In this document: positions 25,601 through 33,037 of the stretch, one piece after another
Layout: every line of letters starts with the position of its first letter
Position numbering within the stretch: position 1 is the stretch's first letter
Source: Phycisphaerales bacterium
Lineage (GTDB): Bacteria > Planctomycetota > Phycisphaerae > UBA1845
Assembly: GCA_020639095.1 (NCBI GenBank)
Contig: JACKHH010000005.1
Location: 88,376-152,375, forward strand
Direction: 5' to 3'
Length of the DNA stretch: 64,000 nt
Position numbers and translations under genes: made by a program
The notes under the pieces: model-generated
Seen by the model: the letters and a program-made list of their open reading frames with translations, nothing else
Database searches by the model: none
What the model was told of the DNA's origin: nothing

Positions 25601-26193
25601 AACTCGAAGAGTTGGAGGAACGTGAGGCGTTCCTTTCGGGTCAGCGCAACGACCTGGAGGATGCCCGCAAGCAGCTCGATACGCTGATTACGCAGCTCAA
25701 TACCGAGTGCGAGAAGCGCTTCAGCGAGGCGTTCTACGCGATCCGCGACAACTTCCGCGAGCTGTTCCGCAAGCTCTTCGGCGGCGGAAAAGCCGACATC
25801 ATCCTGGAGAACCCCGACGATCCGCTGGAAACCGGCATTGAAATTCTCGCGCGTCCTCCGGGCAAGGAGTTGCAGAGCATCACTTTGATGAGCGGTGGCG
25901 AGAAGAGCATGACCGCGATCGCGCTGCTGATGAGTATCTTCCGCAGCCGGCCCAGTCCGTTCGCGATCCTCGACGAGGTGGACGCCGCGCTCGACGAAGC
26001 CAACAACGAGCGGTTCAACGGCATCATTCAGGAGTTCCTGGACCGCTCGCAGTTCATCGTCATTACGCACAGCAAGCGAACGATGAGCATCGGAGACCAG
26101 ATGTACGGCGTCACCATGCAAGAGCCGGGCGTCTCCACCCGCGTAAGCGTGAAGTTCGAGACGAAAGAAAACGAAGCCAGCGCGGTGGCGTGA
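22612..26193 (+). CDS. smc: Chromosome segregation protein SMC
   Basis: This 1193-residue protein has the length and five-part layout of bacterial SMC. The N-terminal head has Walker A IVGPNGCGKSNVVDAFKW (about residues 31-48). Two long coiled coils rich in Glu, Arg, Ala and Gln run from about 170 to 510 and 690 to 1030. Between them lies a hinge containing GVRQILDRK, YGLVADAFETDVPRAHIVEAAIGDH and GHRFVTLDGEVVEPDGR. The C-terminal head carries the ABC signature TLMSGGEKSMTAIALLMSIF (near 1090) and Walker B PSPFAILDEVDAALDEAN. It forms ATP-dependent DNA-bridging rings with ScpA/ScpB. The GTG start is preceded by AGGAGG, 11 bases upstream. Confidence 0.97.
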   Translation: MILKRVAMSGFKSFADRVEFEFAPGVTCIVGPNGCGKSNVVDAFKWVLGEQSARSLRGRQMLDMIFNGSSARKSAGMAQVDLIFGNEDRTLPIDRDEVSITRKLFRSGESEYMVCGEPSRLKDIREMFMDTGVGTTAYAVIEQGKVEGLLHSSPTERRVIFEEAAGISKYRARKKEAERKLGRTEQNLLRLADIVEEVEKRLRSVKLQAGKARNFQEYDQRLRELRASFAMAEYHRFSQALVSVQKLVDEANDEGSRLRTTIDQNEAKAAEFLGQSDALSEEIAACDNRLVNVRSEVSANEERVEAANKRIEEQQAALQRAQQRLTADEERSREQHAELDEVQEHAHALQEETHAQNSVIDELTGKEQTLNRNLTQSQAVLEDEKAGIFDLLRRTSQLHNEITSLAQHSENLSDQKGRLSERDAAISTELEQIITRRSALDGKLREVEDLIERDTQRLEEKKEAARIVDAERAEYTEQLAEAKEARSALMSRRQVLQDLQKRMDGVGAGVRQILDRKLLTEGEAAMEAVYGLVADAFETDVPRAHIVEAAIGDHDQHLVVRESAAFLADPGLLANLPERTTILCLDRLPQSEPCADFSDQPGFVAPAQSFVRYTETLEPLARALLGKTIVVDTLANALAMSAVDPGGHRFVTLDGEVVEPDGRVRIGPPHSSAGLISRRTELRSIDVQLSELGARIDELADALNRSSAQNLHLEQVQQELRTAIYELHTARVETRAALQSIEESIRRLTSEQPLIAGEVASIEQELAEAAARSSQTQTSLVELEQSSKEREAHVASLQEEIAALVIERDAIAVKLTEARVAAGQLMEKRAAAAETINALRRSIRTAEEAVEAAQHEIEDCKARIEESTAAIATSRERLAELQETLTQVENEGRELRRRREELRSAMEELASATRELRRNLGEAEQRLHEQQMALQEAKIHRDELIARVRDELELDLAQMYESYEHADQDWQAVEDEIAELRQKIQRLGNINLDAITELEELEEREAFLSGQRNDLEDARKQLDTLITQLNTECEKRFSEAFYAIRDNFRELFRKLFGGGKADIILENPDDPLETGIEILARPPGKELQSITLMSGGEKSMTAIALLMSIFRSRPSPFAILDEVDAALDEANNERFNGIIQEFLDRSQFIVITHSKRTMSIGDQMYGVTMQEPGVSTRVSVKFETKENEASAVA

Positions 26194-26204
26194 CGAACAA
26201 CGGC

Positions 26205-26418
26205 TTGAACCGCCAAGACTCCAAGACGCCAAGGACAGATGGTGTCTTGGTGACGAGTGACGAGTGACGAGTGACGAAGGCGAGACGCCGGCCTGAACTC
26301 GCGACGTGCGACTTTTGACCTTCGACTTGCAACCTTTGACTTGCAACCCGTGATCTTCGATCAGCGACTTATCACCCAACAATGTTGTTCTTGGAGCCTT
26401 GGCGCCTTGGCGGTTCAA
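26205..26418. repeat. CGCCAAG-ended element, 214 bp
   Basis: The left end TTGAACCGCCAAG continues as ACTCCAAGACGCCAAGG; the right end reads CCTTGGCGCCTTGGCGGTTCAA, giving a long imperfect terminal inverted repeat of 9-base units. Inside is GTGACGA repeated about four times and the tracts CTTGCAACCTTTGACTTG. A 170-bp relative lies at 50183. It fills the gap between smc and the thioesterase gene. Confidence 0.8.
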
Positions 26419-26436
26419 TCCCGCAGTTAATCGTCC

Positions 26437-26832
26437 ATGAAAGAAAAATCCGAGTCGATTGCTGAGATCCGCGTGCGGTATGCCGAGTGCGACCCGATGG
26501 GGTTGTTGCACCACGCGAAGTATTTTGAGTACCTGGAACTCGCGCGTACGGAACTCCTGCGGCAGCAGGGGATGAGTTACCGCGAGTGCGAGGAGCGGGG
26601 CGTGTACTTCGTCGTCGCCCGCTTCGAGATCCGCTACAAAGCCCCCATCCACTACGACGACGTGGTCACGATCCACACCACGGTCGACCGCATCACCCGC
26701 ACCCGCGTAGACCACAGCTACCGCATGAGCGTGGGCAAAGTCCTCTGCACGGAAGCCAACTCCACCCTAGCCTGCGTAAGCCAAGAAGGCCGCCCAATCC
26801 TCATGCCGGACAATCTGTGGCCAAACACGTAA
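26437..26832 (+). CDS. YbgC-type acyl-CoA thioesterase
   Basis: This 131-residue hot-dog fold protein has the 4-hydroxybenzoyl-CoA thioesterase-type signature RVRYAECDPMGLLHHAKYFEYLELARTELLR (residues 12-42), with the catalytic Asp in ECDPMG. FVVARFEIRYKAPIHYDDVV and RTRVDHSYRM are further family parts. It probably hydrolyses acyl-CoA or acyl-ACP thioesters in the cytoplasm; the natural substrate is unknown. The upstream 214-bp repeat element leaves only 18 bases before the ATG. Confidence 0.88.
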   Translation: MKEKSESIAEIRVRYAECDPMGLLHHAKYFEYLELARTELLRQQGMSYRECEERGVYFVVARFEIRYKAPIHYDDVVTIHTTVDRITRTRVDHSYRMSVGKVLCTEANSTLACVSQEGRPILMPDNLWPNT

Positions 26833-26899
26833 CACAGTACCTCGTGGGTTTTCTGGCGACTGAAGTAATAACAACTTGAACGGTAAGGAAGGTGTCGCG

Positions 26900-27588
26900 T
26901 CATCCCGTGGCGTCTGGTGAATCACGCTCCTGGCGATTGTGACTGAGGCGCTTAGAGATGAGCTCCGCCACTGCATCTGGGGTTCTTGTGCCAACATCGA
27001 CATAACCATCGGTGGAGTAAAATCCAGGGATTTCGCAATCGTCGAACCGAAACGGCATGATCGAGCTCCCACGGCGTTTCTTGATGATGTCGAGTAGCGC
27101 CCGCCATTCCATTCTGCACCAGTCCTTGCGCTCGTAATCTGCGCATAGGAATACGACAACTAACTCGGACCTGTCGTGGTAGATCGATTGCAGGTAGGGT
27201 AGGAGGTCGATGCGAGCCAGTCGGTGCTCAAAGCGGCGATCGTAGAATACGTTCTCAGGCTTAAGGAATCGTTGCAGCGCTCTGTCGACTTCTTCCACGA
27301 ATTCTCTCTTTTCGCCAGGAAACGAAAGTGCGACGGCGAACTCGAAACCTCGCGATGTCGCCGCTTTGCTATCCGACTCGAGTAGAACCGTACCTGGTGG
27401 TTTGACACCTCCGCTGCCATCAGGACCTCCCGCGACAAGTGAGAATATGTGGTAGTCGACACCTGGTACTCTTGTTTCCTCCTCTGTGCCGTCTGGCAAG
27501 TATCTGCACTCAGTTGCGACCGTTCCTTCAAAATCCTGTTTGGCCAGTTCCCCTTCAGATGTCAGCCGTAATTCTATGAAATTGCCTA
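26900..27588 (-). pseudogene. TIR-domain protein gene, 3' fragment (IS-interrupted)
   Basis: The frame is cut on its 5' side by the insertion sequence at 27589. The TIR domain is intact: FEFAVALSFPGEKREFVEEVDRAL, NVFYDRRFEHRLARIDLLPYLQSIY, ELVVVFLCADYERKDWCRMEWRALL and FRFDDCEIPGFYSTDGYVDV. The Glu in WCRMEW sits where the NADase catalytic Glu lies in TIR enzymes. Removing the IS and one TA joins this fragment in frame to 28425-28734, giving a protein of 332 residues. A TTG at 27499 could start a truncated 199-residue protein with the TIR domain alone. Base composition is lower in GC than nearby housekeeping genes, suggesting transfer. Confidence 0.8.
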
Positions 27589-28422
27589 GAACCTATCCCA
27601 GAACCTCTTTGAGTAGTAGTAATGTGCAGCCGAGATGAAGGAAGCCTTGGAACATCATAGTCGATTTCTCCCAGCGGATGCACAGCCGACGGTAGTGCTG
27701 AATCCATGCAATCGTGCGCTCCACCGTCCAGCGCCGTTTGTACCTGCGCAGTGCGCGGCTGTCCTGGGTCTTGTGTTTCTTCTTGCGGTTGCTTCGGTGC
27801 GGGGAGATCAACTCGATCCCCTGCGCATCCAACTCGGCATCGAGCGCGTCGCTGTCATAAGCCTTGTCACCAACGATGCGCTCGGGCGTTTCTTCGGTGA
27901 GCATGAAGTTGAACAGCCGCTGCACCAATTGGGATTCGTGCGGGCTGGCGGAAGTCGTGTCGACGGCGACCGGCAACCCCTTGGCATCGACCAAAACCAT
28001 TATTTTTACGCCTTTTCCTGCTTTCGTGCTGCCGATGCCATCACCGCCACCACGCGCCTTGCTGAAGGTGCCGTCGATATGACATTCATACAATCGAAAG
28101 CCGTCGCGCTCTTCAACTACACGACCGGCATCGCGCATGATGTTCTCGAAGACGCGACCCTCGACCCAGCGTTTGAACCAACGATGAACCGAACTCTTCG
28201 AGCCGAATCGCTTGGGGAGGTCTTTCCACTTCGCACCGTTGTCGAGAATCCAGAAGATACCTTGAACGGCATTGCGTTTGTCCACTGGTGGTCGTCCGCC
28301 CTTGGGGCTGGGCGTGTGATCGGGAATCCGTTCCACCAACCAGTCCAACTGTTCGTCCGTGAGTTTAAGCATGGCCACTTATAACATGACCATAATGGAA
28401 AACCAAGTAATGGGATAGGTTC
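27589..28422 (-). mobile_element. IS5-family insertion sequence, complete, 834 bp
   Basis: Perfect 12-bp terminal inverted repeats GAACCTATCCCA/TGGGATAGGTTC bound the element. Each side is followed by TA (27587-27588 and 28423-28424), which fits a 2-bp target duplication as in the IS427-type subgroup. One transposase frame fills the element. Excision restores the reading frame of the interrupted TIR gene exactly, so the ends are well defined. Confidence 0.9.
27593..28372 (-). CDS. IS5-family DDE transposase
   Basis: This 259-residue protein begins MLKLTDEQLDWLVERIPDH and has the insertion-domain text GIFWILDNGAKWKDLPKRFGSKSSVHRWFKRW. DDE residues are in ECHIDGTFSKA (first Asp), IVGDKAYDSDALD (second Asp) and RRWTVERTIAWIQHYRRLCIRWEKS (Glu in the Y/R-x-x-x-E-R context). 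It is uninterrupted, whereas many relatives need a frameshift. An in-frame GTG at 28378 is an alternative start. The TAG stop lies within the left terminal repeat. The element is probably still active or recently inserted, since nothing in it is broken. Confidence 0.92.
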   Translation of the reverse strand: MLKLTDEQLDWLVERIPDHTPSPKGGRPPVDKRNAVQGIFWILDNGAKWKDLPKRFGSKSSVHRWFKRWVEGRVFENIMRDAGRVVEERDGFRLYECHIDGTFSKARGGGDGIGSTKAGKGVKIMVLVDAKGLPVAVDTTSASPHESQLVQRLFNFMLTEETPERIVGDKAYDSDALDAELDAQGIELISPHRSNRKKKHKTQDSRALRRYKRRWTVERTIAWIQHYRRLCIRWEKSTMMFQGFLHLGCTLLLLKEVLG

Positions 28423-28424
28423 TA

Positions 28425-28734
28425 ATCTAAGATGTACCTTTGTATTCTGAAGCCCATTGATTCCAAGAAAATCGTTGACCTTTTGTCCGAGCACTCGCCC
28501 GAAATCGCCGGACACACGCCATACGGTATGGATGCACTCATTCCTGTCGTCGAGTGTAATTGTGACCGGCAGCCGCGCTTCGACAAACCCGCCCTTTACC
28601 AGACGATCAATCGCTTTTTCATGAGTATTTGTTAGTCGATCCCATGCTAGTGGAGCCCAAGTACTTGGAAGCGTGAGTATCCAATAGCAAACCGCTCGTT
28701 CAAAAGGCGAAACATTTACCGGATCTTGAGCCAT
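28425..28734 (-). pseudogene. TIR-domain protein gene, 5' fragment (IS-interrupted)
   Basis: This holds the first 103 codons of the broken gene, starting MAQDPVNVSPFERAVCYWIL and ending GLQNTKVHLR at the insertion point. The segment PLAWDRLTNTHEKAIDRLVKGGFVEARLPVTI looks like a winged-helix DNA-binding or sensor domain. In the restored protein this part would precede a linker and the TIR domain. As it stands, translation runs into the IS. Confidence 0.75.
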
Positions 28735-28861
28735 AGCGCGACGGGATACTCCATGCTGAAGCTTTCGTCAAGCCAGCTTCATGGCACTCAATTGTCGCGC
28801 GCGATGCTGCGCCGCGGGCGGTGGAGATGCACAGTAATGGTCGATTGAGGTGGTGTGCTCG

Positions 28862-29422
28862 TCAGATCGTAATCGGCCGACCCGCCTTGATGTCTTCGAT
28901 CAGCTTCTGCACCTGCGGCCACTGGTCGGCGTAGGGGGCGACCAGGAAGGTGCGGAGCTTTTCCGCATCGAAGACCTCGAGCATCACCAACTGCGCGAAA
29001 TCTGACACGTCTTGCAGGCGGCGCTGGGCGCGTTCTATGTTGATCATCGAGACGTACTTGGCAGCCGCGAGCGCTTCGGGGCTGGGGATCGCTCGCTCGT
29101 GATTGAGGATTTCCTTGAGCACTTCGTTGCTGCGGGCATCGAGGACGTCGAGCGCAAATCCCGGAAAACGCAATGCGGCGCCAAGGTTGTCGTGCTCGGC
29201 TTGGTGGTCCTTGGCCCATTTGCGGATTCGGACGAACGTCTGGCCACTGACAAGATAGTCTGTGTCCTCCGTGAATCGTGGCTTCGTGTAGTGCGCGAGT
29301 GCCTTGGCACCGATGAGGACGTGCTTGCCAGATTCGATCAACTCCACCAATTCATTACGTTCGGGCATTCGCTCTTTTTCCTCGCGCGCCGCGTATACAC
29401 GTTCGACCATGGCTGAGACCAT
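28862..29422 (-). CDS. Nucleotidyltransferase-like protein
   Basis: This 186-residue protein shows LIESGKHVLIGAKALAHYTKPRFTEDTDYLVSG, an echo of the GG/ALA-x-x-x-H...R-x-T-x-D-x-D pattern of AbiEii-like or DUF6036-type nucleotidyltransferases, followed by a helical part with LDARSNEVLKEILNH and EALAAAKYVSMINIERAQRRLQDVSDF. Such proteins are often toxin or accessory genes. The usual GS pair is replaced here (IGAKAL), so activity is uncertain. Start codon choice is weak (ATG at 29422 or 29410; no clear Shine-Dalgarno). It lies next to the broken TIR gene, in the same islet of lower GC. Confidence 0.55.
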   Translation of the reverse strand: MVSAMVERVYAAREEKERMPERNELVELIESGKHVLIGAKALAHYTKPRFTEDTDYLVSGQTFVRIRKWAKDHQAEHDNLGAALRFPGFALDVLDARSNEVLKEILNHERAIPSPEALAAAKYVSMINIERAQRRLQDVSDFAQLVMLEVFDAEKLRTFLVAPYADQWPQVQKLIEDIKAGRPITI

Positions 29423-29692
29423 CTGGTCGGACGAGCTGGCTTGGGGACTTGGCCTGATCACGTTCCTATTGTACCCGATAGTGCGTGATCGCGCTTGCAC
29501 TTCGTGACTTCCGTTCCGGACATCCGGACACTGAGTGCGTCGCCCGGTATCTGAGGATTTCTGGCTCGTGATTCACCAGATTTGCGGGTTTCTCGGCCTG
29601 CACTGCTCGACAGTTCCGGCACAGCGTGCTACGATATTTAAAAATAGTGACACGCGTCGTGTGATGCACGATATACCTTGAGGGCACAACCA

Positions 29693-31174
29693 ATGCTTCG
29701 TGTGTGGAAACTCTGCCTTGTCGGTCTTGCAATCGCCTGTTGCCCGGCTCTGGGGCATGAGATTGGTGGGGCGCCTGCCGTTGTGATTGATACCGATTTG
29801 GGGATCGATGATGCCGTGACTTTGGCGGCGGTATTGCAGAGTCCTGATTTTAATGTCGTCGGGGTTGTGGCCAGCGTGGGGGTGGCGGATGCCGAGAGCG
29901 GGGTGCGGCACCTGGAGCGGTTGCTGGATCGCTTCAACCGTGGCGACGTGCCGCTGTACGCACCCGCCAGTCGTGTTGGTCTGCCGGTCCCGCCGTTTCG
30001 ATCGTTCGCACAGGCGGCATGGGACGAGGTGTTGCCGGGCGATGTTCCCGCGCGACACGTAGCATTCGATCCCCGCGCGTTTGCGCCGCGGACCGGCAAG
30101 GTCACCGTGCTTGCACTCGGGCCGCTCACCAACGTGGCGGCTGCCCTGACGGCTGAGCCCGAACTTGCCGAACGCATCGAGCGCATCGTGGTGGCTGGCG
30201 CGCCTGAGGGATGGAATTGCCAATTCGATCCCGACGCCTATCGTGCGGTGGTCGCATCAGGCGTCCCGGTCGTACACATCGAAGCCGGTGACTTCGGACA
30301 CAAGCCACTCGACTGGAGCGAAGGCGCCCTGGCAGGGCAGAAGCCGACGTCCATCGGCGCCAACTTCGTCCGCGATCTGCTCAGCGGCCCCGGCGTCCGC
30401 GATCACTATCTGACGGGCCTGGATCACCTGGGCGACGAACTTGCGCTGCTCTATCTCGTCGACCACGATGTCTTCAAACCAGTGGCCGACGCGAATCCGC
30501 CCGCATTCGTTCCCGTGAACGACACCTTCCCAGCCGAGGCGCTCCGCCGCTGCATCGAACGAGGTCGGCAACGCAAGGCGCGCGTCGTCTTCAGCGAGCA
30601 CGCAGTCCCCGACATGATGCTTCAGCCGGACATCGTCGAACGGCGTGCACGTATCCTCGCGGCAAACGGTCCGGACGAGTGGTTTGCGCAGCTCCAGATG
30701 AACGAACTGCACGACCACCTCGGTGCGTATTCGGTCATCGGCGTGAAGATGGGCCTGCGTGCGGCGGAGCTGCTCAATGCACCGCCACACAGCATCCGCG
30801 TGACGTCCTACGCGCCGCCCGCTCCGCCGGTGAGCTGCATCAATGACGGCATCATCGTCTCAACCGGCGCGACGCCGGGCAGGGCACTTTTCACGGCAGA
30901 GCCGAGCACCGACGGTCCGCTGCGTGTCGCGTTCGAGTACAACGACCGGCGGATCGTCCTCGCGCTCAAACCGGAATACGTCGGGAAGATCCGCGAGCAG
31001 ATCAAAGCGCTTCTCGCCAAATACACGCTCGAAGACGCCGAGTACTGGTCCGGCGTGCGGCGCGCGGGCCTCGACATTTGGGAGAAGTGGCACCGCCGCG
31101 ACCTCTTCAACGTCGTCGCGGTCGAGAATGTCGCAGGGCAAACATCGGCTGATCAGGCCGATCAACCCATGTAA
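29693..31174 (+). CDS. Exported nucleoside hydrolase fused to FmdE-like domain
   Basis: This 493-residue protein has a signal peptide (MLRVWKLCLVGLAIACCPALG). The nucleoside hydrolase domain starts with the calcium-binding motif VVIDTDLGIDDAVTLAAVL (about residues 30-48) and contains VTVLALGPLTNVAAAL and RIVVAGAPEGWNCQFDPDAY. From about residue 338 the text changes to LHDHLGAYSVIGVKMGLRAAELL and SCINDGIIVSTGATPGRALF, which resembles the FmdE domain of formylmethanofuran dehydrogenase operons. The fusion is unusual. It probably cleaves purine or pyrimidine ribosides outside the cytoplasm; the role of the second domain is unknown. Confidence 0.78.
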   Translation: MLRVWKLCLVGLAIACCPALGHEIGGAPAVVIDTDLGIDDAVTLAAVLQSPDFNVVGVVASVGVADAESGVRHLERLLDRFNRGDVPLYAPASRVGLPVPPFRSFAQAAWDEVLPGDVPARHVAFDPRAFAPRTGKVTVLALGPLTNVAAALTAEPELAERIERIVVAGAPEGWNCQFDPDAYRAVVASGVPVVHIEAGDFGHKPLDWSEGALAGQKPTSIGANFVRDLLSGPGVRDHYLTGLDHLGDELALLYLVDHDVFKPVADANPPAFVPVNDTFPAEALRRCIERGRQRKARVVFSEHAVPDMMLQPDIVERRARILAANGPDEWFAQLQMNELHDHLGAYSVIGVKMGLRAAELLNAPPHSIRVTSYAPPAPPVSCINDGIIVSTGATPGRALFTAEPSTDGPLRVAFEYNDRRIVLALKPEYVGKIREQIKALLAKYTLEDAEYWSGVRRAGLDIWEKWHRRDLFNVVAVENVAGQTSADQADQPM

Positions 31175-31262
31175 TCACGCATGGGGTGCACGCGGAGTGC
31201 GCTGCCGCAACCGTGGCCAGGATGCGGGAACAAAGGCACGCATTTGCGCTGATGCGTAAATC

Positions 31263-31348
31263 TTGACAGTGGGTGCGGGTTGGTTCATCATCACTCGGTA
31301 ACGAGCAAGGGATGGGCGCGTTACGGGTCATTTGCGGCCCGTTTTTTT
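31263..31348 (+). terminator. Terminator, with possible short transcript upstream
   Basis: ACGGG (31323) pairs with CCCGT (31338-31342), followed by seven T. It lies about 150 bases past the nucleoside hydrolase stop. A TTGACA at 31263 with CATCAT 17 bases on could start a short RNA of about 60 bases ending here; this is weak. Confidence 0.5.
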
Positions 31349-31423
31349 GTGCCCGGACGGCGAGGGAAGATGTTTGTTAATGTGACGGTGCTCGGAAGCA
31401 AGTAGGTGATGTACGAGTCGAGA

Positions 31424-31562
31424 ACCCCGCTGAAGCGGGCTGCGAGAATTGCGCGCGGCATCCGTAACCGGGGCTAAAGCCCCGGCCTAGGCCGGCCCTT
31501 CAAGGCCGGTGAGAGATCGCTGCCCAATCCGCAATCGAGCCCGGTTCACCGGGCTTCTCGAC
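31424..31562. repeat. Cluster of TTCA/TGAA-loop hairpins upstream of purA
   Basis: Successive hairpins: CCCCGC-TGAA-GCGGG, CCGGGGC-TAAA-GCCCCGG, GGCCTAGGCC, CCGGCC-CTTCAA-GGCCGG and AGCCCGG-TTCA-CCGGGCT. The second and third recur as one block at 20145-20175. No gene is seen in 31175-31602. Confidence 0.7.
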
Positions 31563-31602
31563 CAGCCCAGGGTGAGGCCTGGCGATTTTATTGGGAATTC
31601 TC

Positions 31603-32904
31603 ATGGCGATGAAGACTTCTCCGCACACGGCTGTTGTTGGTTTGGCTTGGGGTGACGAGGGCAAGGGCAAGATCGTTGACCTGCTCTGCGCGGACTACGA
31701 CATCGTCGTGCGCTACAACGGTGGAGCCAATGCCGGGCACACCGTCTGCATTGGCGACAAGAAGTTCGCATTGCACCTGCTGCCCGTTGGCGTGTTGCGC
31801 GAGGGCGTTGTCGGCGTAATCGGGCCGGGTGTGGTTGTCGATCCTGTTGCGCTCCTTGCGGAACTTGATGAACTCGCCCAACGCGGCATGGACGTGTCGA
31901 AGCGGTTGCGTATCAGCGATCGCGCCCATCTGGTGATGCCGTATCACAAGATCGAGGATCGTCTGCGCGAGGGCGGTGGAGCCGCTCAGAAGATCGGCAC
32001 GACCGCGCGCGGTATCGGCCCGTGTTATGCGGACAAGATGTTGCGATCACCTGCACTACGCGTCGCGGATTTGCTTGATTTGCAGGGCGTGGAGACGCGC
32101 GTGCGGAAGACTGTGGACGGCAAGCGGAGCATTTTCCAAGCCCGCTACGGCGACGATGGTGACCTCAACTTCGGTGAGATCTGGGCTGACATGCGCATGG
32201 CGGCTGAACGCCTCAAGCCAATGATCGCCGACTGTTCAACGTACGTGCTCGATCAAGCCGATGCGGGCAAGCGCGTCTTCTTCGAGGGCGCGAACGGCAT
32301 GCTCCTCGACGTTGACCATGGCACGTACCCATTTGTCACGAGCAGTCACACTGGCCCGCAGGGCATCGCAGCCGGTGCGGGTGTGCCACACAATTTCATC
32401 GGCAGGTGCATCGGCGTGACCAAAGCGTATACCACGCGCGTTGGCGAAGGGCCTTTCCCGACAGAGTTGCTTGGCGAAGTCGGCGATCAGATCCGCGAAG
32501 CCGGTCACGAATACGGAACCACGACGGGCAGGCCACGGCGCTGCGGATGGCTTGACGCGTTCGCGCTTCGCGCCATGGTGCGGTTGAGTGGGGTCAGTGA
32601 GATCGCGCTCGCGCACCTCGACACGCTCAGCGGTTTCGAGAAGGTGGGCATCTGCACGCAATACCGTCTGAAGGGCCGGGATGTGCCCGCGATTCCGGCG
32701 AGCGCTGCCGACCTCGCGCACGTCGACACCGTGATTGAACTGATGCCGGGATGGAGCGGCGACCTATCCGCGTACACCGCGTCCGCGGAGTTGCCCGAGC
32801 CGGCCCGCAACTACATCGCGAAGATCGAGGCGATTGCCGGGGTGCCGGTGACGCTCGTGAGCGTCGGACCCGATCGCGAACAGACGATCGTGCGGTCCCG
32901 CTGA
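31603..32904 (+). CDS. purA: Adenylosuccinate synthetase
   Basis: This 433-residue protein makes adenylosuccinate from IMP, aspartate and GTP, the first step from IMP to AMP. The N-terminal GTP-binding loop VVGLAWGDEGKGKIVDLL, then RYNGGANAGHTV, GTTARGIGPCYADK, FEGANGMLLDVDHGTYPFVTSS and TTTGRPRRCGWLDAFALR are diagnostic. The ATG at 31603 was preferred; an in-frame TTG at 31591 and an ATG at 31609 are alternatives. It is preceded by the hairpin cluster and followed by uppS in the same direction, with its own -10 element between. Confidence 0.96.
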   Translation: MAMKTSPHTAVVGLAWGDEGKGKIVDLLCADYDIVVRYNGGANAGHTVCIGDKKFALHLLPVGVLREGVVGVIGPGVVVDPVALLAELDELAQRGMDVSKRLRISDRAHLVMPYHKIEDRLREGGGAAQKIGTTARGIGPCYADKMLRSPALRVADLLDLQGVETRVRKTVDGKRSIFQARYGDDGDLNFGEIWADMRMAAERLKPMIADCSTYVLDQADAGKRVFFEGANGMLLDVDHGTYPFVTSSHTGPQGIAAGAGVPHNFIGRCIGVTKAYTTRVGEGPFPTELLGEVGDQIREAGHEYGTTTGRPRRCGWLDAFALRAMVRLSGVSEIALAHLDTLSGFEKVGICTQYRLKGRDVPAIPASAADLAHVDTVIELMPGWSGDLSAYTASAELPEPARNYIAKIEAIAGVPVTLVSVGPDREQTIVRSR

Positions 32905-32968
32905 GCACAATGCGCGACCTTCCGCGTCCGATTCGGCGTACATAGTCTACGGATGTTGACCGTTTCGG

Positions 32969-32990
32969 AATCTCAATAGGCCGTTATAAT
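32969..32990 (+). promoter_or_regulatory. Candidate promoter for uppS
   Basis: A perfect TATAAT (32985-32990) lies 48 bases upstream of the uppS ATG. The -35 element is weak (TTCGGA-like at 16 bases spacing). Confidence 0.4.
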
Positions 32991-33037
32991 CCCCGCTTTT
33001 GCCGCAAGGTTGTAGACGCTTCTTCCAGGTTGCACGC

